From NCBI RefSeq assembly GCF_001458335.1, contig NZ_CYTO01000024.1, forward strand, positions 913,651-977,650: DNA of 64,000 bases, given 5' to 3'. The notes under the pieces were generated by a model. It ran no database searches. It saw only the letters and a program-made list of their open reading frames with translations, and was not told the origin of the DNA. Below, one piece after another: positions 19,907-29,416 of this stretch (within the stretch, counting starts at the first letter, position 1; each line of letters opens with the position of its first letter). This DNA comes from Cognatishimia activa. Lineage in GTDB: Bacteria > Pseudomonadota > Alphaproteobacteria > Rhodobacterales > Rhodobacteraceae. The position numbers were made by a program, and so were the translations under genes.

Positions 19907-20269
19907 ATGAGCGACGTAAAAGAACGTATCGACGAAACCGTCAAAGCCAATGACGTAGTGCTTTTCATGAAAGGCACAAAAGAAATGCCGCAATGTGGGT
20001 TCTCGTCCCGCGTTGCTGGGGTCTTTAACTACATCGGCCTGGAATTCACTGACATCAACGTGCTGGCAGATGAAGACGTGCGTCAGGGCATCAAAGATTA
20101 CTCTGACTGGCCAACCATTCCACAGCTTTACGTCAAAGGTGAATTCGTTGGCGGCTGTGACATCGTAACCGAAATGGTTCTGTCCGGTGAGCTTGACACT
20201 TTGTTTGACGACAATGGTGTGGCTTACGACAAAGAAATGGCGAATAAAATCCGCGAAGCAAACGCGTAA
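19907..20269 (+). CDS. grxD: Monothiol glutaredoxin, Grx4 family
   Basis: 120 residues. The CGFS active site begins at C30, and the [19 protein letters not shown] stretch contains the cis-Pro and glutathione-binding residues. Grx4 proteins assemble and transfer [2Fe-2S] clusters and bind BolA, encoded just upstream. AAAGGA precedes the ATG. Downstream it converges on zapA across a shared terminator. Confidence 0.96.
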   Translation: MSDVKERIDETVKANDVVLFMKGTKEMPQCGFSSRVAGVFNYIGLEFTDINVLADEDVRQGIKDYSDWPTIPQLYVKGEFVGGCDIVTEMVLSGELDTLFDDNGVAYDKEMANKIREANA

Positions 20270-20296
20270 GTCATTTTAAAGATGTAAGAATTTAAG

Positions 20297-20324
20297 AGGC
20301 GGCCCTAAGAGGTCGCCTTTTCTT
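20297..20324 (+). terminator. Terminator after grxD, overlapping the zapA 3' end
   Basis: AGGCGGCC (20297-20304) pairs with GGTCGCCT (20311-20318) with one G-U pair, then TTTCTT. The right arm is inside the last codons of zapA on the other strand. Confidence 0.75.
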
Positions 20325-20700
20325 CTACTGTGCTTGCTAGAGCTTCAGCGCGCGCGGCCAACTCGCCAAGCGCGTCAGTCACAGAGTTTGGCACCACTGG
20401 CACTTCGACCTTCTCAGGCAACGGAAGTGGCGTATTTTTCAAGCTCTCAATTTCTTCCGCCTGCTCTGCAACCTTGGCCTCAAGCTCGCGCATTTTGTCG
20501 TCCAAACCGGCAGTTTTGTCCGCTAGCATCAAGCCTGCCATTAAGAGCATCCGCGCCTCTGGAATGCGTCCGATTTGGCTGGTCAAAACACGCGCTTCAT
20601 CGTCCAGCATCTTGGCTGCAGATTGCAGGAAGTGTTGTTCACCCTCCTGGCATGCCACTTCAAAGGTGCGGCCCCCGATTGTGATATCAACCTCTGGCAT
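20305..20700 (-). CDS. zapA: Cell division protein ZapA
   Basis: 131 residues. The N-terminal globular part starts PEVDITIGGRTFEVAC and is followed by the helix with the LLMAGLMLADK stretch, then a coiled coil and a Pro-rich tail. ZapA bundles FtsZ filaments at the division ring. The start overlaps the stop of the coiled-coil gene upstream in a TGATG arrangement, so both are translated together. Confidence 0.88.
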   Translation of the reverse strand: MPEVDITIGGRTFEVACQEGEQHFLQSAAKMLDDEARVLTSQIGRIPEARMLLMAGLMLADKTAGLDDKMRELEAKVAEQAEEIESLKNTPLPLPEKVEVPVVPNSVTDALGELAARAEALASTVEEKATS

Positions 20701-21299
20701 CAGACCGCCTCCTCTGTTTCAGCCGCGTCGAAAGTGGGGTCGCCTAAGAGAGGCTGCAGAGTTTTCAGGATCACATCCGTCTCTGCGCGCTCAACCTCAT
20801 GTGTCGCGCGTAAAGCTTCCAGTTCCGCCTCAAGCGAAGCGTTGATTGCACCAGCATCTACGACATTTTCCGCCGCAGCCTTACGGATCTGAGCGGCATT
20901 GTTGCGCATTAGGCGATTGGTTCGACGCAAACGCACGAGGCGACTGTTTAGCCCCTTCCAGGCTTCACGCTCTGCATTTGCCACTGAACGCATATATTCC
21001 AGTTCTTCCTCATGGGCGCGGTTCACAGATTCAATATCCGCGCTTTCAGATGGGGCATCAGGCTTAACAGATGTTGCAGCGGCAAGCTCAGCTTCAAGTG
21101 CCGCTTTTGCTGTTTTCTCAGCCTCCAGTGCTGTTTCAAGCTCAACAATCCGAGCTGCTTGATCTTGGATAACGCTTTGATCTTCTAAGCTTTCTGAAGA
21201 TTCTTCAGCAACGGGAGCTGCGTCGAGTTGATCTATGCCTTTCGCAATCCGATCCAACGCCGCTGACAATCTGTTTTCGAGATCTGCAATCTCTGTCAT
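20700..21299 (-). CDS. Coiled-coil protein cotranslated with zapA, function unknown
   Basis: 199 residues, mostly heptad-rich alpha-helix rich in Ala and Glu (about 1-75 and 90-180). No enzymatic motif, signal peptide or membrane segment. The TGATG overlap with zapA suggests a joint role in division or a structural partner of ZapA; this is inference from context. AAAGGACGG precedes the ATG. It is divergent from tkt. Confidence 0.75.
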   Translation of the reverse strand: MTEIADLENRLSAALDRIAKGIDQLDAAPVAEESSESLEDQSVIQDQAARIVELETALEAEKTAKAALEAELAAATSVKPDAPSESADIESVNRAHEEELEYMRSVANAEREAWKGLNSRLVRLRRTNRLMRNNAAQIRKAAAENVVDAGAINASLEAELEALRATHEVERAETDVILKTLQPLLGDPTFDAAETEEAV

Positions 21300-21632
21300 C
21301 CCTGCCGTCCTTTCGTCCGTCCCACCTTACTGCGCCGTGCCGTTCACAATATGAACAGTTTCCAACGTCCGATTCGACAAAATGTTTGCGCTATCAATTT
21401 TTAAGCAAATCGCATCAAAAAGAAGCGCTACGAATCGAAAGCCGCAGCTTATTTCAACCAGTTTAAACGAGCTTCACTGAAATTGCTCCCCCTTTCATTT
21501 CAAAGACTTGCGGACTGCGCTTAATCCTGCCGATCCCACATTCCGTGGAACTCAAACCGATGGTCAGCTTGATATTACGTAGAAGCCTGTTAAAGAGCGG
21601 TGACGCACACACAAACCGAAGGACGTTGCCCC
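21300..21632. other. 333-bp gap between the coiled-coil gene and tkt
   Basis: Probably holds two divergent promoters. A short hairpin CCAC-ATTCC-GTGG lies around 21537-21549. I considered a 6S RNA because of the nearby zapA but could not build a convincing fold. Nothing else was recognised. Confidence 0.4.
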
Positions 21633-23657
21633 GTGGAAAACGCCGACATCGCCGCTTTGAAAGCAAAAAACCCAGACCATTGGATGAAAGCCACCGCGAT
21701 CCGCGCCCTAGCGCTGGATGCGGTTGCCGCTGCGAATTCCGGTCACACCGGCATGCCAATTGGCATGGCCGACGTGGCAACAGTGCTGTTTGAAAAGCAC
21801 CTGAAATTTGACGCGGCGAACCCGCAATGGCCAGACCGCGACCGGTTCATCCTGTCCGCAGGTCACGGCTCTATGCTGATCTACGCCCTGCTCTATCTGT
21901 CCGGCGACAAGCAAGTCACTTTGGATCAGATCAAGAACTTCCGCCAGCTTGGCGCATTGACAGCGGGCCACCCGGAAAATTTCTTGATCGACGCGGTTGA
22001 AACCACCACGGGTCCACTGGGCCAAGGTATTGCGAACTCTGTCGGTTTTGCGATTGCCGAAGAAATCCAGCGCGCTCAATACGGCAAGAAAATCGTTGAT
22101 CACAACACTTACGTGATCGCGGGCGACGGCTGCTTGATGGAAGGTATCTCTCAAGAAGCAATCGGCATCGCAGGTCGCCACTCTTTGGGCAACCTGATCG
22201 TCTTCTGGGACAACAACAACATCACCATCGACGGCACCGTGGAACTGTCTGACAAGACAAACCAGGTTCAGCGCTTCAAAGCATCTGGCTGGCACGTTCA
22301 GGAAATCGATGGCCACGATCCAGAACAGATCGACGCAGCGATTACTGCCGCGAAGAAAACCAAAAAACCATCCATGATTGCCTGCAAAACCCACATCGCT
22401 CTGGGCCACGCAGCACAAGACACTTCTAAGGGCCACGGCGCACTGACAGATCCAGAGCAGCTGAAAGCGGCCAAGGATACTTGGGGTTGGGATTACGGTT
22501 CTTTTGAAATCCCAGCGGACATCAAGGCGCAGTGGGAAGCGATCGGCTCCCGTGGCGCAGCAGAGCGTGAAGCATGGGAAGCGCGTTTTGCCGAAGTTTC
22601 AGGCCAAAAACAAAAGCGCTTTAACCGCGCCTATGCAATGGAAGCGCCAAACAAGCTGTCTGCAGTGATCAAAGCGCTGAAGAAAGAAGTCTCGGAAGGT
22701 CAGCCAAAAGTGGCCACCCGGAAGTCTTCTGAAATGGCGCTGAAAGTGATCAACGCTGTGATGCCAGAAACCGTTGGCGGCTCTGCGGACCTCACCGGGT
22801 CCAACAACACCAAGACCGATGATCTTGGCATGTTCGACACCAACAACCGCAAAGGTCGCTACATCTACTGGGGCATCCGTGAACACGGTATGGCCTCTGC
22901 TATGAACGGTATGGCCCTGCACGGTGGCATCCGCCCATATGGCGGTACATTCATGGCCTTCACCGACTACGCGCGCCCTGCGATGCGTCTGGCGGCTCTG
23001 ATGAAGATCCCAACCGTGTTTGTCATGACCCATGACTCCATCGGTGTTGGCGAAGACGGCCCGACACACCAGCCGGTCGAACACGTGGCGATCTCCCGCG
23101 CGACTCCAAACACCTATGTGTTCCGTCCAGCGGATACGGTCGAAACAGCAGAAGCTTGGGAAATCGCGGTGACAACCAAGACAACCCCATCTGTGATGGC
23201 CCTGACCCGTCAAGGCCTGCCAACTGTGCGCACAGAGCACAAGCTCAAGAACCTGACCGCACAAGGTGCCTACGTTCTGGCGGACTCCGAAGGCAAACGC
23301 GAAGCAATTCTGATCGCAACTGGGTCTGAGGTGGAAATCGCCCTGAAAGCCCGCGACATCCTGCAAGCAGAAGGCATCGGCACACGGGTAGTCTCCATGC
23401 CATGTATGGAACTCTTTGCAGAGCAAGACGAAAGCTACCGCCGCAAGGTCCTGCCAGCAGGTCCAGTGCGCGTTGGTATCGAAGTCGGCGTGCGCCAAGG
23501 TTGGGATCAGTGGCTCTTAGGTGAGCGCGGCAAGAACGGCAAAGCAGATTTTGTTGGCATGGACAGCTTCGGCGCCTCTGCGCCAGCGGGACAGCTTTAC
23601 GAGAAGTTCGGCGTCACAGCGGAAAACGTGGCCGAAAAAGTCAAAGCGATGTTCTAA
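21633..23657 (+). CDS. tkt: Transketolase
   Basis: 674 residues from GTG 21633, chosen because AAGGA lies nine bases upstream and homologues begin at [13 protein letters not shown]; a GTG at 21600 would add 11 residues. Thiamine-diphosphate motifs are present: GDGCLMEG near residue 157 with the following N for the Mg site, and GIREHGMAS near 408. It moves two-carbon units between sugar phosphates in the pentose phosphate pathway. Strong codon bias suggests high expression. A terminator follows. Confidence 0.96.
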   Translation: MENADIAALKAKNPDHWMKATAIRALALDAVAAANSGHTGMPIGMADVATVLFEKHLKFDAANPQWPDRDRFILSAGHGSMLIYALLYLSGDKQVTLDQIKNFRQLGALTAGHPENFLIDAVETTTGPLGQGIANSVGFAIAEEIQRAQYGKKIVDHNTYVIAGDGCLMEGISQEAIGIAGRHSLGNLIVFWDNNNITIDGTVELSDKTNQVQRFKASGWHVQEIDGHDPEQIDAAITAAKKTKKPSMIACKTHIALGHAAQDTSKGHGALTDPEQLKAAKDTWGWDYGSFEIPADIKAQWEAIGSRGAAEREAWEARFAEVSGQKQKRFNRAYAMEAPNKLSAVIKALKKEVSEGQPKVATRKSSEMALKVINAVMPETVGGSADLTGSNNTKTDDLGMFDTNNRKGRYIYWGIREHGMASAMNGMALHGGIRPYGGTFMAFTDYARPAMRLAALMKIPTVFVMTHDSIGVGEDGPTHQPVEHVAISRATPNTYVFRPADTVETAEAWEIAVTTKTTPSVMALTRQGLPTVRTEHKLKNLTAQGAYVLADSEGKREAILIATGSEVEIALKARDILQAEGIGTRVVSMPCMELFAEQDESYRRKVLPAGPVRVGIEVGVRQGWDQWLLGERGKNGKADFVGMDSFGASAPAGQLYEKFGVTAENVAEKVKAMF

Positions 23658-23679
23658 GCATCTCAGCATACCAAACAGC

Positions 23680-23713
23680 AAGGGCGCCCCAATCGGAGCG
23701 CCCTTTTCTTTTC
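23680..23713 (+). terminator. Terminator of tkt
   Basis: AAGGGCGC (23680-23687) pairs with GCGCCCTT (23698-23705), followed by TTCTTTT. It starts 22 bp after the tkt stop. Confidence 0.92.
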
Positions 23714-23725
23714 ACAAACCCGCAT

Positions 23726-23761
23726 TTCTTCTTTGTACAAATACTCCCGCCGGAGGCATCC
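23726..23761. repeat. Intergenic repeat, copy 2
   Basis: Shares ATACTCCCGCCGGAGGCATCC and the preceding TTCTTTG with 185-217. It lies between the tkt terminator and the convergent DUF808 gene. Confidence 0.7.
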
Positions 23762-23778
23762 AACTTCTCAGCGAAGTC

Positions 23779-24750
23779 TCACGCTTTCTTAGGCCGCAGC
23801 GCGGTCCACACAGGCGCAATCACCCGAGACGCCACGGGGATCAGCACAAAGCCCAAGGCCAAACCAAGGATCCCATCCATGGTCGCGGTGCTCAGCCATT
23901 TCACAAAGCCTTCCCAGGCTTCCGGCACCATATGGGCAATTGCGTAGGCCCAGTCATGGATGTGGTGCGCGGGCCAGCCAAAGCCCATCTCTTTCAAAGC
24001 ATGTACGATAATCGAGCCACCCACCCATAACATCGCCGCGGTTCCAACAATGGTGAGCAATCGCATAAAGCCGGGCATAGCCCGTACGATCCCCCGCCCA
24101 AGTGCTTTTGTCAGTCCGAGGCGACCGTTTTTCGCCAACCACAGCCCCACATCATCCGCTTTCACGATCAGGGCGACAGAGCCATAGACCGCAATGGTGA
24201 TGCCAATCCCAACCATGGCCAAAGTTGCCGCTTCCATCCAGATGTTGCTCTCTGGGATCGCTGCGAGGGCAATGGTCATGATCTCTGCAGACAGAATGAA
24301 ATCGGTCTTAATCGCGCCGGCCGCCTTCTCTTCTTCCAAATGCGCCGGATCGCCTTCGACCTCGTCTTCTTTAAAGACGTGATGGCCTTCATCGCTGTGA
24401 AACAGCGCATGGGCAATCTTTTCAGCGCCTTCAAAACAAAGATACGCGCCGCCCAGCATCAGCAAAGGCGGGATCATCCACGGGGCGAAATTCGCCAGAA
24501 GAAGCCCTATGGGCAGAAGGATCAGCAGCTTGTTTTTGAAAGAGCCTTTGGCGATGCGCCAAATGATCGGCAATTCACGCTCTGCACGGAACCCATGCAC
24601 GTATTTCGGCGTCACAGCCGCATCGTCAATCACAGCGCCCGCTGCTTTGGCCCCTGCCTTAGCGGCATTGACCGCAACATCATCAATGGAGGCCGCCGCC
24701 ACTTTGGCAATGCCTGCCACATCATCCAACAATGCCAAAAGACCGCTCAT
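23779..24750 (-). CDS. DUF808 (YedI-like) membrane protein
   Basis: 323 residues. The N-terminus MSGLLALLDDVAGIAKVAAA and the block DDVAVNAAKAGAKAAGAVIDDAAVTP are the family signature. Several hydrophobic segments occur (about 80-105, 165-200, 225-255, 290-310). The function of the family is not established; it is an inner-membrane protein. GAGGG precedes the start. It ends near repeat copy 2. Confidence 0.88.
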   Translation of the reverse strand: MSGLLALLDDVAGIAKVAAASIDDVAVNAAKAGAKAAGAVIDDAAVTPKYVHGFRAERELPIIWRIAKGSFKNKLLILLPIGLLLANFAPWMIPPLLMLGGAYLCFEGAEKIAHALFHSDEGHHVFKEDEVEGDPAHLEEEKAAGAIKTDFILSAEIMTIALAAIPESNIWMEAATLAMVGIGITIAVYGSVALIVKADDVGLWLAKNGRLGLTKALGRGIVRAMPGFMRLLTIVGTAAMLWVGGSIIVHALKEMGFGWPAHHIHDWAYAIAHMVPEAWEGFVKWLSTATMDGILGLALGFVLIPVASRVIAPVWTALRPKKA

Positions 24751-24840
24751 ATTACCCTCATCGATGCACGCCTTCTTGTAAGGCCTGCACCCAAGATAAC
24801 CGCCATCGCGATAATGCCAAGGGGAAGTCAGCGGGGGGAA

Positions 24841-25332
24841 TTAACCGAGGCGTGCTTTCAGAGCAGCATTAACGTCAGGTGTTACGAATTTGCTGACATC
24901 CCCACCAAGGCGCGCGATCTCTTTAACGAGTTTGCTGGCAATCGCCTGATGCTGCAGATCCGCCATCAGGAACACGGTTTCAATGCTTGCATCAAGCGCG
25001 CGGTTCATACCAACCATCTGATATTCATACTCAAAATCCGTCACTGCCCGCAGGCCACGCACAATGGTCTGAGCGCCGACTTCTTTGGCGCAGTCAATCA
25101 AGAGGTTTTCAAAAGGATGCGCGACGATTTCAATGCCTGTCTCTTCAGACAGCTTGCTGCATTCCGCCTCAATCATTGCAACGCGCTCTTCCAGTGAGAA
25201 CAATGGGCCTTTGTCGCGGTTGATCGCCACGCCGATCACCAAACGATCCACCAGAACGGTTGCCCGGCGAATGATGTCCACATGACCCAGTGTGATTGGA
25301 TCAAAAGTTCCGGGATATAGGCCGATACGCAT
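24841..25332 (-). CDS. coaD: Phosphopantetheine adenylyltransferase
   Basis: 163 residues. The nucleotidyltransferase motif GTFDPITLGH carries T9 and H17, and the adenylate-binding SSTLVR-type region appears as SKLVKEIA near the C-terminus. It makes dephospho-CoA from phosphopantetheine and ATP. GGAG precedes ATG 25332. No operon partner is obvious. Confidence 0.96.
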   Translation of the reverse strand: MRIGLYPGTFDPITLGHVDIIRRATVLVDRLVIGVAINRDKGPLFSLEERVAMIEAECSKLSEETGIEIVAHPFENLLIDCAKEVGAQTIVRGLRAVTDFEYEYQMVGMNRALDASIETVFLMADLQHQAIASKLVKEIARLGGDVSKFVTPDVNAALKARLG

Positions 25333-25435
25333 TCAATTTCTCCAGCTTCCGTTGCGCCGCACGCAACAATATTGCGCTAGGAATTGCAAGCGGTGATACG
25401 TCGCATACGGAATACTACGGGACGTCAACCGGATG

Positions 25436-25870
25436 TCAGCGGCCCATGACCATGCCTTCAAGCGCCTCTTTTTCCAAAGACAGCTCAGAAAGGCGCGCTT
25501 TGACCACATCACCCAAAGTGATCAGACCGACCATTTTGTCGTCATCCATGACAGGCATATGCCGAAAACGCCCTTGGGTCATCGTCGCCAAGATATCCAC
25601 TGCGTCATCCTGCAGTGAGCAGGTGATCAATTCCTTAGTCATGATTGCATCGACGGTTTGGGCCATGCATTCGGGACCCTGAACGGCGATCTCACGAACA
25701 ATGTCGCGCTCTGACAAAATGCCGTCTGCGGCTTCGCCGTCTGTTGAAATCACAACCGTACCAATATGACGTTCTGCAAGAATTTGCGCCGCATCACGTA
25801 CCAAAGCTCCGGGCTGGACGGACACCACGTCGTTGTTTCCTTTATCTTTAAGTATTTGCCAGACCAGCAA
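25436..25870 (-). CDS. CBS-domain pair protein
   Basis: 144 residues from TTG 25870, chosen because AAGGAG lies ten bases upstream and homologues start MLVQQIL; an in-frame ATG at 25930 would add 20 residues unlike the family. Two CBS modules are visible, about 10-70 (GILSERDIVREIA) and 75-130 (RFRHMPVMDDDKMVGLITLGDVV). Such proteins bind adenine nucleotides and often act as energy sensors; the partner here is unknown. Confidence 0.85.
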   Translation of the reverse strand: MLVWQILKDKGNNDVVSVQPGALVRDAAQILAERHIGTVVISTDGEAADGILSERDIVREIAVQGPECMAQTVDAIMTKELITCSLQDDAVDILATMTQGRFRHMPVMDDDKMVGLITLGDVVKARLSELSLEKEALEGMVMGR

Positions 25871-25961
25871 AGCGAGAAATCTCCTTGAACAATTATTGCG
25901 TTCCATAAAGTCTCGGCGCAATATCTGCAAAAGTCAATAATTTCGCATCCTTGCCACCTAT

Positions 25962-26864
25962 TTAGGGCGAAACGAGCGTTTCCAACCGCGCCACTTCTTT
26001 GCGCATGCCCTCTGACAGCGCTGCCGCAAATCGGTTCATGCGCTCAAGTCGACTGTCATCTTGATGGCGTACCAAGTAAAATGATCGGGTCAGGCGCACT
26101 TGATCCGTCAATATCCGCCGCACACTTGGGTTCATCGGCAGCGAGAAGTCATGCACAAAGCCGATGCCAGCCCCCTGCCTGACCCAGTTGATCTGAACCG
26201 ATACAGAGTTTGACCCGAAATCAGGTTTCTCAATGCCAACTTGACCCAAGTAATCCAGTTCTTTGTCAAAGATCATATCTGGAATGTAGCCGACAATCTT
26301 ATGGGCTTTCACATCCTCAATGCTGCGGATCTCTGGCTTGCCCTCTAGATAGCTTTCTGCCGCCGCTAGGCTAAGCTGGTAGTCGCATATCTTTTGCACC
26401 ATCAAACGGCCAGCCACAGGCGGGCTGACGGCGATTACAAAATCCGCTTCGCGCTTGGAAAGGTTAATAACCCGCGGCAAAGCAACGATATGGATTTCGA
26501 GTTCGGGGTTTGCCCGAGATATCTCCGCGCAAACTTGCGGTAGCAGGAAGTTCGCAGACCCATCTGGTGCCCCAATACGGATGTGGCCTTTAAGGGTGCC
26601 CTTACCGCCGGACACCTCTTCTGCGGCCGCTTCCATGGACTGTTCGATCTGAACCGCATGTTCAACCAGTCGCTCCCCCAGATCTGTAAGGGCATAGCCT
26701 GTGGGCGACTTCCCAAACAGCGGAGCACCATAGCTAGCCTCTAGCCGCGCAATGCGCCGACCAACCGTTGCTGGGTCCATCTTGAGCTTCTTGCCTGCCC
26801 CAGACAGGCTTTCATCCCGCGCGACGGCTAAAAACACCCTAATATCATCCCATTGCGGTTGCAT
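25962..26864 (-). CDS. LysR-family regulator of valine catabolism genes (inferred)
   Basis: 300 residues. The N-terminal HTH (IRVFLAVARDESLSGAGKKLKMDPATVGRRIARLE) is followed by a substrate-binding domain from about 95. It is divergent from mmsA with 105 bp between starts. The gap holds TTTGCA-N4-TGCAAA, a LysR-type dyad, and the same TTTTTGCAAAA occurs before the acyl-CoA dehydrogenase gene at 29300. Control of both units is inferred from this, not shown. Confidence 0.85.
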   Translation of the reverse strand: MQPQWDDIRVFLAVARDESLSGAGKKLKMDPATVGRRIARLEASYGAPLFGKSPTGYALTDLGERLVEHAVQIEQSMEAAAEEVSGGKGTLKGHIRIGAPDGSANFLLPQVCAEISRANPELEIHIVALPRVINLSKREADFVIAVSPPVAGRLMVQKICDYQLSLAAAESYLEGKPEIRSIEDVKAHKIVGYIPDMIFDKELDYLGQVGIEKPDFGSNSVSVQINWVRQGAGIGFVHDFSLPMNPSVRRILTDQVRLTRSFYLVRHQDDSRLERMNRFAAALSEGMRKEVARLETLVSP

Positions 26865-26875
26865 GGATTATATCC

Positions 26876-26891
26876 TTTGCATTTTTGCAAA
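26876..26891. promoter_or_regulatory. Candidate LysR operator upstream of mmsA
   Basis: TTTGCA (26876-26881), four T, TGCAAA (26886-26891) is a perfect dyad in the LysR-mmsA gap. A half-site ATTTGCAAG occurs near 26923. The 11-mer TTTTTGCAAAA is repeated at 29300-29310. Confidence 0.6.
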
Positions 26892-26969
26892 ACCAATTTG
26901 GATTACTTCACCTTTTACATGCGGATTTGCAAGACTAAAGTAACGCAAAGGCATTTGATGGAGGACTCG

Positions 26970-28469
26970 ATGCAAGAGCTCACACACCTGATCAACGGTG
27001 AAAAAGTCGCCGGCACTTCCGGACGTTTCGCAGAAGCGCGCAACCCTGCAACGGGCGAAATCATCACCAAAGTCCCGCTGGCCACAAAAGCCGAGCTGGA
27101 CGCAGCTGTTGAGAAAGCAGCCCAAGCACAAAAAGCATGGGCCAAAGTGAACCCGCAGCGCCGCGCGCGTATCTTCATGAAGTTTGGCGACCTCTTGAAC
27201 CAACACATGGACGAGCTGGCTGAAATCCTGTCCAAAGAGCACGGCAAAACCATCCCTGATGCCAAAGGCGACATCCAGCGTGGTTTGGAAGTGGTTGAGG
27301 TCTGCATGGGCGCACCAGCGATGCTAAAGGGCGAATTCACTGGCGACGCCGGTCCTGGCATTGATCTCTACTCTATCCGTCAGCCTCTGGGCGTGGTCGC
27401 AGGCATCACACCGTTCAACTTCCCAGCGATGATCCCGCTTTGGAAAATGTCCCCTGCGATTGCATGCGGCAACGCGGTTATTCTGAAGCCATCAGAACGC
27501 ACGCCGAACACCGCAAACCGCATTGCAGAGATCTTCCGCGAAGCAGGTCTGCCAGACGGCGTTCTGCAAGTTGTCCATGGCGACAAGGAATGTGTTGACG
27601 CGATCCTGGACAATGAAACCATTCAGGCGGTTGGCTTCGTTGGCTCCACCCCGATTGCGCAGTACATCTATGGCCGCGCGGCGACCAACGGCAAACGTGC
27701 CCAGTGTTTTGGTGGCGCGAAGAACCACATGATCATCATGCCTGACGCGGATATCGAAAAAGCCGCAGATGCGCTGGTTGGCGCAGGTTTTGGCGCAGCT
27801 GGCGAACGCTGCATGGCGATTTCTGTCGCTGTCCCCGTTGGCAAAGAGACCGCTGACAAGCTGGTTGAACATCTGGTTCCAAAGATCGAGTCTTTGAAAG
27901 TTGCCCCTTACACCGGTGGCGATGATGTGGACTTTGGCCCAGTGATCACCGCGCAAGCAAAAGACCGCATCGAAGGCCTGATCACCTCGGGCGTTGATCA
28001 GGGTGCCAAACTTCTGACCGACGGTCGCGGCTTGTCCATCCAAGGTTATGAGGATGGCTACTTTGTGGGTCCAACTCTGTTTGATGATGTCACCCCTGAC
28101 ATGGACATCTACAAAGAAGAGATCTTTGGCCCTGTCCTGTCCATGGTGCGCGAAGACAATTACGAAGACGCATTGCAGCTCGTCGTCGAAAACGAATATG
28201 GCAACGGCACAGCGATCTACACCGCGGACGGCGATGTAGCCCGTGACTTCGTGAACCGCGTAAACGTTGGCATGGTTGGGGTGAACTTCCCGATCCCAGT
28301 TCCATTGTCCTACTACTCTTTCGGCGGCTGGAAGAAATCTGGTTTCGGCGATCTGGACCAATACGGACCTGACGCCTTCAAGTTCTACACAAAGACCAAA
28401 AAGGTTTCCTCCCGCTGGTTCTCTGGCATCAAAGATGGTGTGGCGCTGAACTTCAAAGCGATGGATTAA
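26970..28469 (+). CDS. mmsA: CoA-acylating methylmalonate-semialdehyde dehydrogenase
   Basis: 499 residues from ATG 26970, preceded by GGAGG; the open frame extends 39 codons upstream through the promoter and is not used. Aldehyde dehydrogenase fold, with catalytic C281 in GERCMA. The NAD-binding stretch ITPFNFPAMIPLWK near residue 145 is typical of MmsA. It converts methylmalonate semialdehyde to propionyl-CoA, the last step of valine degradation. A terminator follows, so it is a separate unit from the acd-hibch-mmsB operon. Confidence 0.95.
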   Translation: MQELTHLINGEKVAGTSGRFAEARNPATGEIITKVPLATKAELDAAVEKAAQAQKAWAKVNPQRRARIFMKFGDLLNQHMDELAEILSKEHGKTIPDAKGDIQRGLEVVEVCMGAPAMLKGEFTGDAGPGIDLYSIRQPLGVVAGITPFNFPAMIPLWKMSPAIACGNAVILKPSERTPNTANRIAEIFREAGLPDGVLQVVHGDKECVDAILDNETIQAVGFVGSTPIAQYIYGRAATNGKRAQCFGGAKNHMIIMPDADIEKAADALVGAGFGAAGERCMAISVAVPVGKETADKLVEHLVPKIESLKVAPYTGGDDVDFGPVITAQAKDRIEGLITSGVDQGAKLLTDGRGLSIQGYEDGYFVGPTLFDDVTPDMDIYKEEIFGPVLSMVREDNYEDALQLVVENEYGNGTAIYTADGDVARDFVNRVNVGMVGVNFPIPVPLSYYSFGGWKKSGFGDLDQYGPDAFKFYTKTKKVSSRWFSGIKDGVALNFKAMD

Positions 28470-28495
28470 GCTCACATTCAGCCTAAAGAATAAGC

Positions 28496-28527
28496 AAAGC
28501 CCGCTCTTTGAAGCGGGCTTTCTTTTG
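28496..28527 (+). terminator. Terminator of mmsA
   Basis: AAAGCCCGCT (28496-28505), loop CTTTGA, AGCGGGCTTT (28512-28521), then CTTTT. It starts 27 bp after the mmsA stop. Confidence 0.93.
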
Positions 28528-28657
28528 CTTGCCGCACAACACTCGCTAAAGTTGTGTTTTTTATTTGGACCTGTGTGGGTAACCCTGTTAACAAAATGGT
28601 AAGCAAATGAAATAATTAATTAATGAACATTGGTTATTCGCCCTAAAGTATAGTTAC

Positions 28658-29086
28658 ATGCCACGCATATTGTATAATTTACCTGAGCATAATGTTTTAT
28701 TCGCCCGATGTTTTGGGCAAGTTTCACCCGATGATGTCATAGATTGGCATCTGGACTCACAAATCACCCAAACAGCAAAGTTTGGCTTTTTAACCGTCAT
28801 CGATCTGTCTGAGGTCACTGGAACAGACATGACGTTTGACGATCTAAATTCGATCCACGCTAGATTGGTGCGCCACTATGGACCGCGCCGGCAAAAACTA
28901 ACAATTTTCCTCTACGCGCCGGATGACCTCACCTTTGGAATGACCCGCATTTTGCAATCGATGTCGACCATGACCGATCACGTGAATGTCCAAGTGTTTC
29001 GAGACTGTGAAGCGCTCAATTCCATTTTGCCTGAAGTGGGCAAATCCCTATGCGAGCTTCGAACATCGTTGCACGAAAACTGCTGA
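28658..29086 (+). CDS. Hypothetical protein, small soluble alpha/beta
   Basis: 142 residues, not recognised. It has no signal peptide or membrane segment. The alternation of strands and helices (FLTVIDLSEVTGTDMTF, KLTIFLYAPDDLTFG) recalls STAS or SpoIIAA-like folds, but no motif settles it. Base composition is lower in GC than the flanking catabolic genes, and the upstream region (28560-28657) is AT-rich with candidate promoter elements. It separates mmsA from the rest of the valine genes and may be a later arrival. Confidence 0.65.
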   Translation: MPRILYNLPEHNVLFARCFGQVSPDDVIDWHLDSQITQTAKFGFLTVIDLSEVTGTDMTFDDLNSIHARLVRHYGPRRQKLTIFLYAPDDLTFGMTRILQSMSTMTDHVNVQVFRDCEALNSILPEVGKSLCELRTSLHENC

Positions 29087-29416
29087 CGCTAATTCGCCAA
29101 AATCTATTTCACTTGTTGTGAACCGACCAACTAAATGCGCGTTGTGCCCGGTTTCGCGCCCGCGAACCGCGTTTGGTTAACAGACGCAAAATCGCGATTT
29201 TCCACGCTCAAGTCTACTCAAAATCCGCTTAGAATCCACTGCGCCAAAAACCATAAAAAACTCGCTCATCCGGACCAAAATATGTTATAAATCAATATCT
29301 TTTTGCAAAAGGACGCCACGTCGCAAACCGGTTTAACCCATGACATAATCTGGAAACAAAGCTATTATAAGAACAACTGTTCAATTGCGGTTTTCAGGAC
29401 GATGAGGAGAGACCCA
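29087..29416 (+). promoter_or_regulatory. 330-bp gap upstream of the acd-hibch-mmsB operon
   Basis: AT-rich gap with TTTTTGCAAAA at 29300-29310, matching the LysR-mmsA operator. Candidate promoter elements lie nearby but cannot be fixed by eye. The open frame beginning at 29303 is just the extension of the dehydrogenase frame; the true start at 29417 has GAGGAGA upstream. Confidence 0.5.

Noticed and set aside
21300-21632. 6S RNA next to zapA
   Set aside because: I could not form the long closing stem and central bubble from this sequence.
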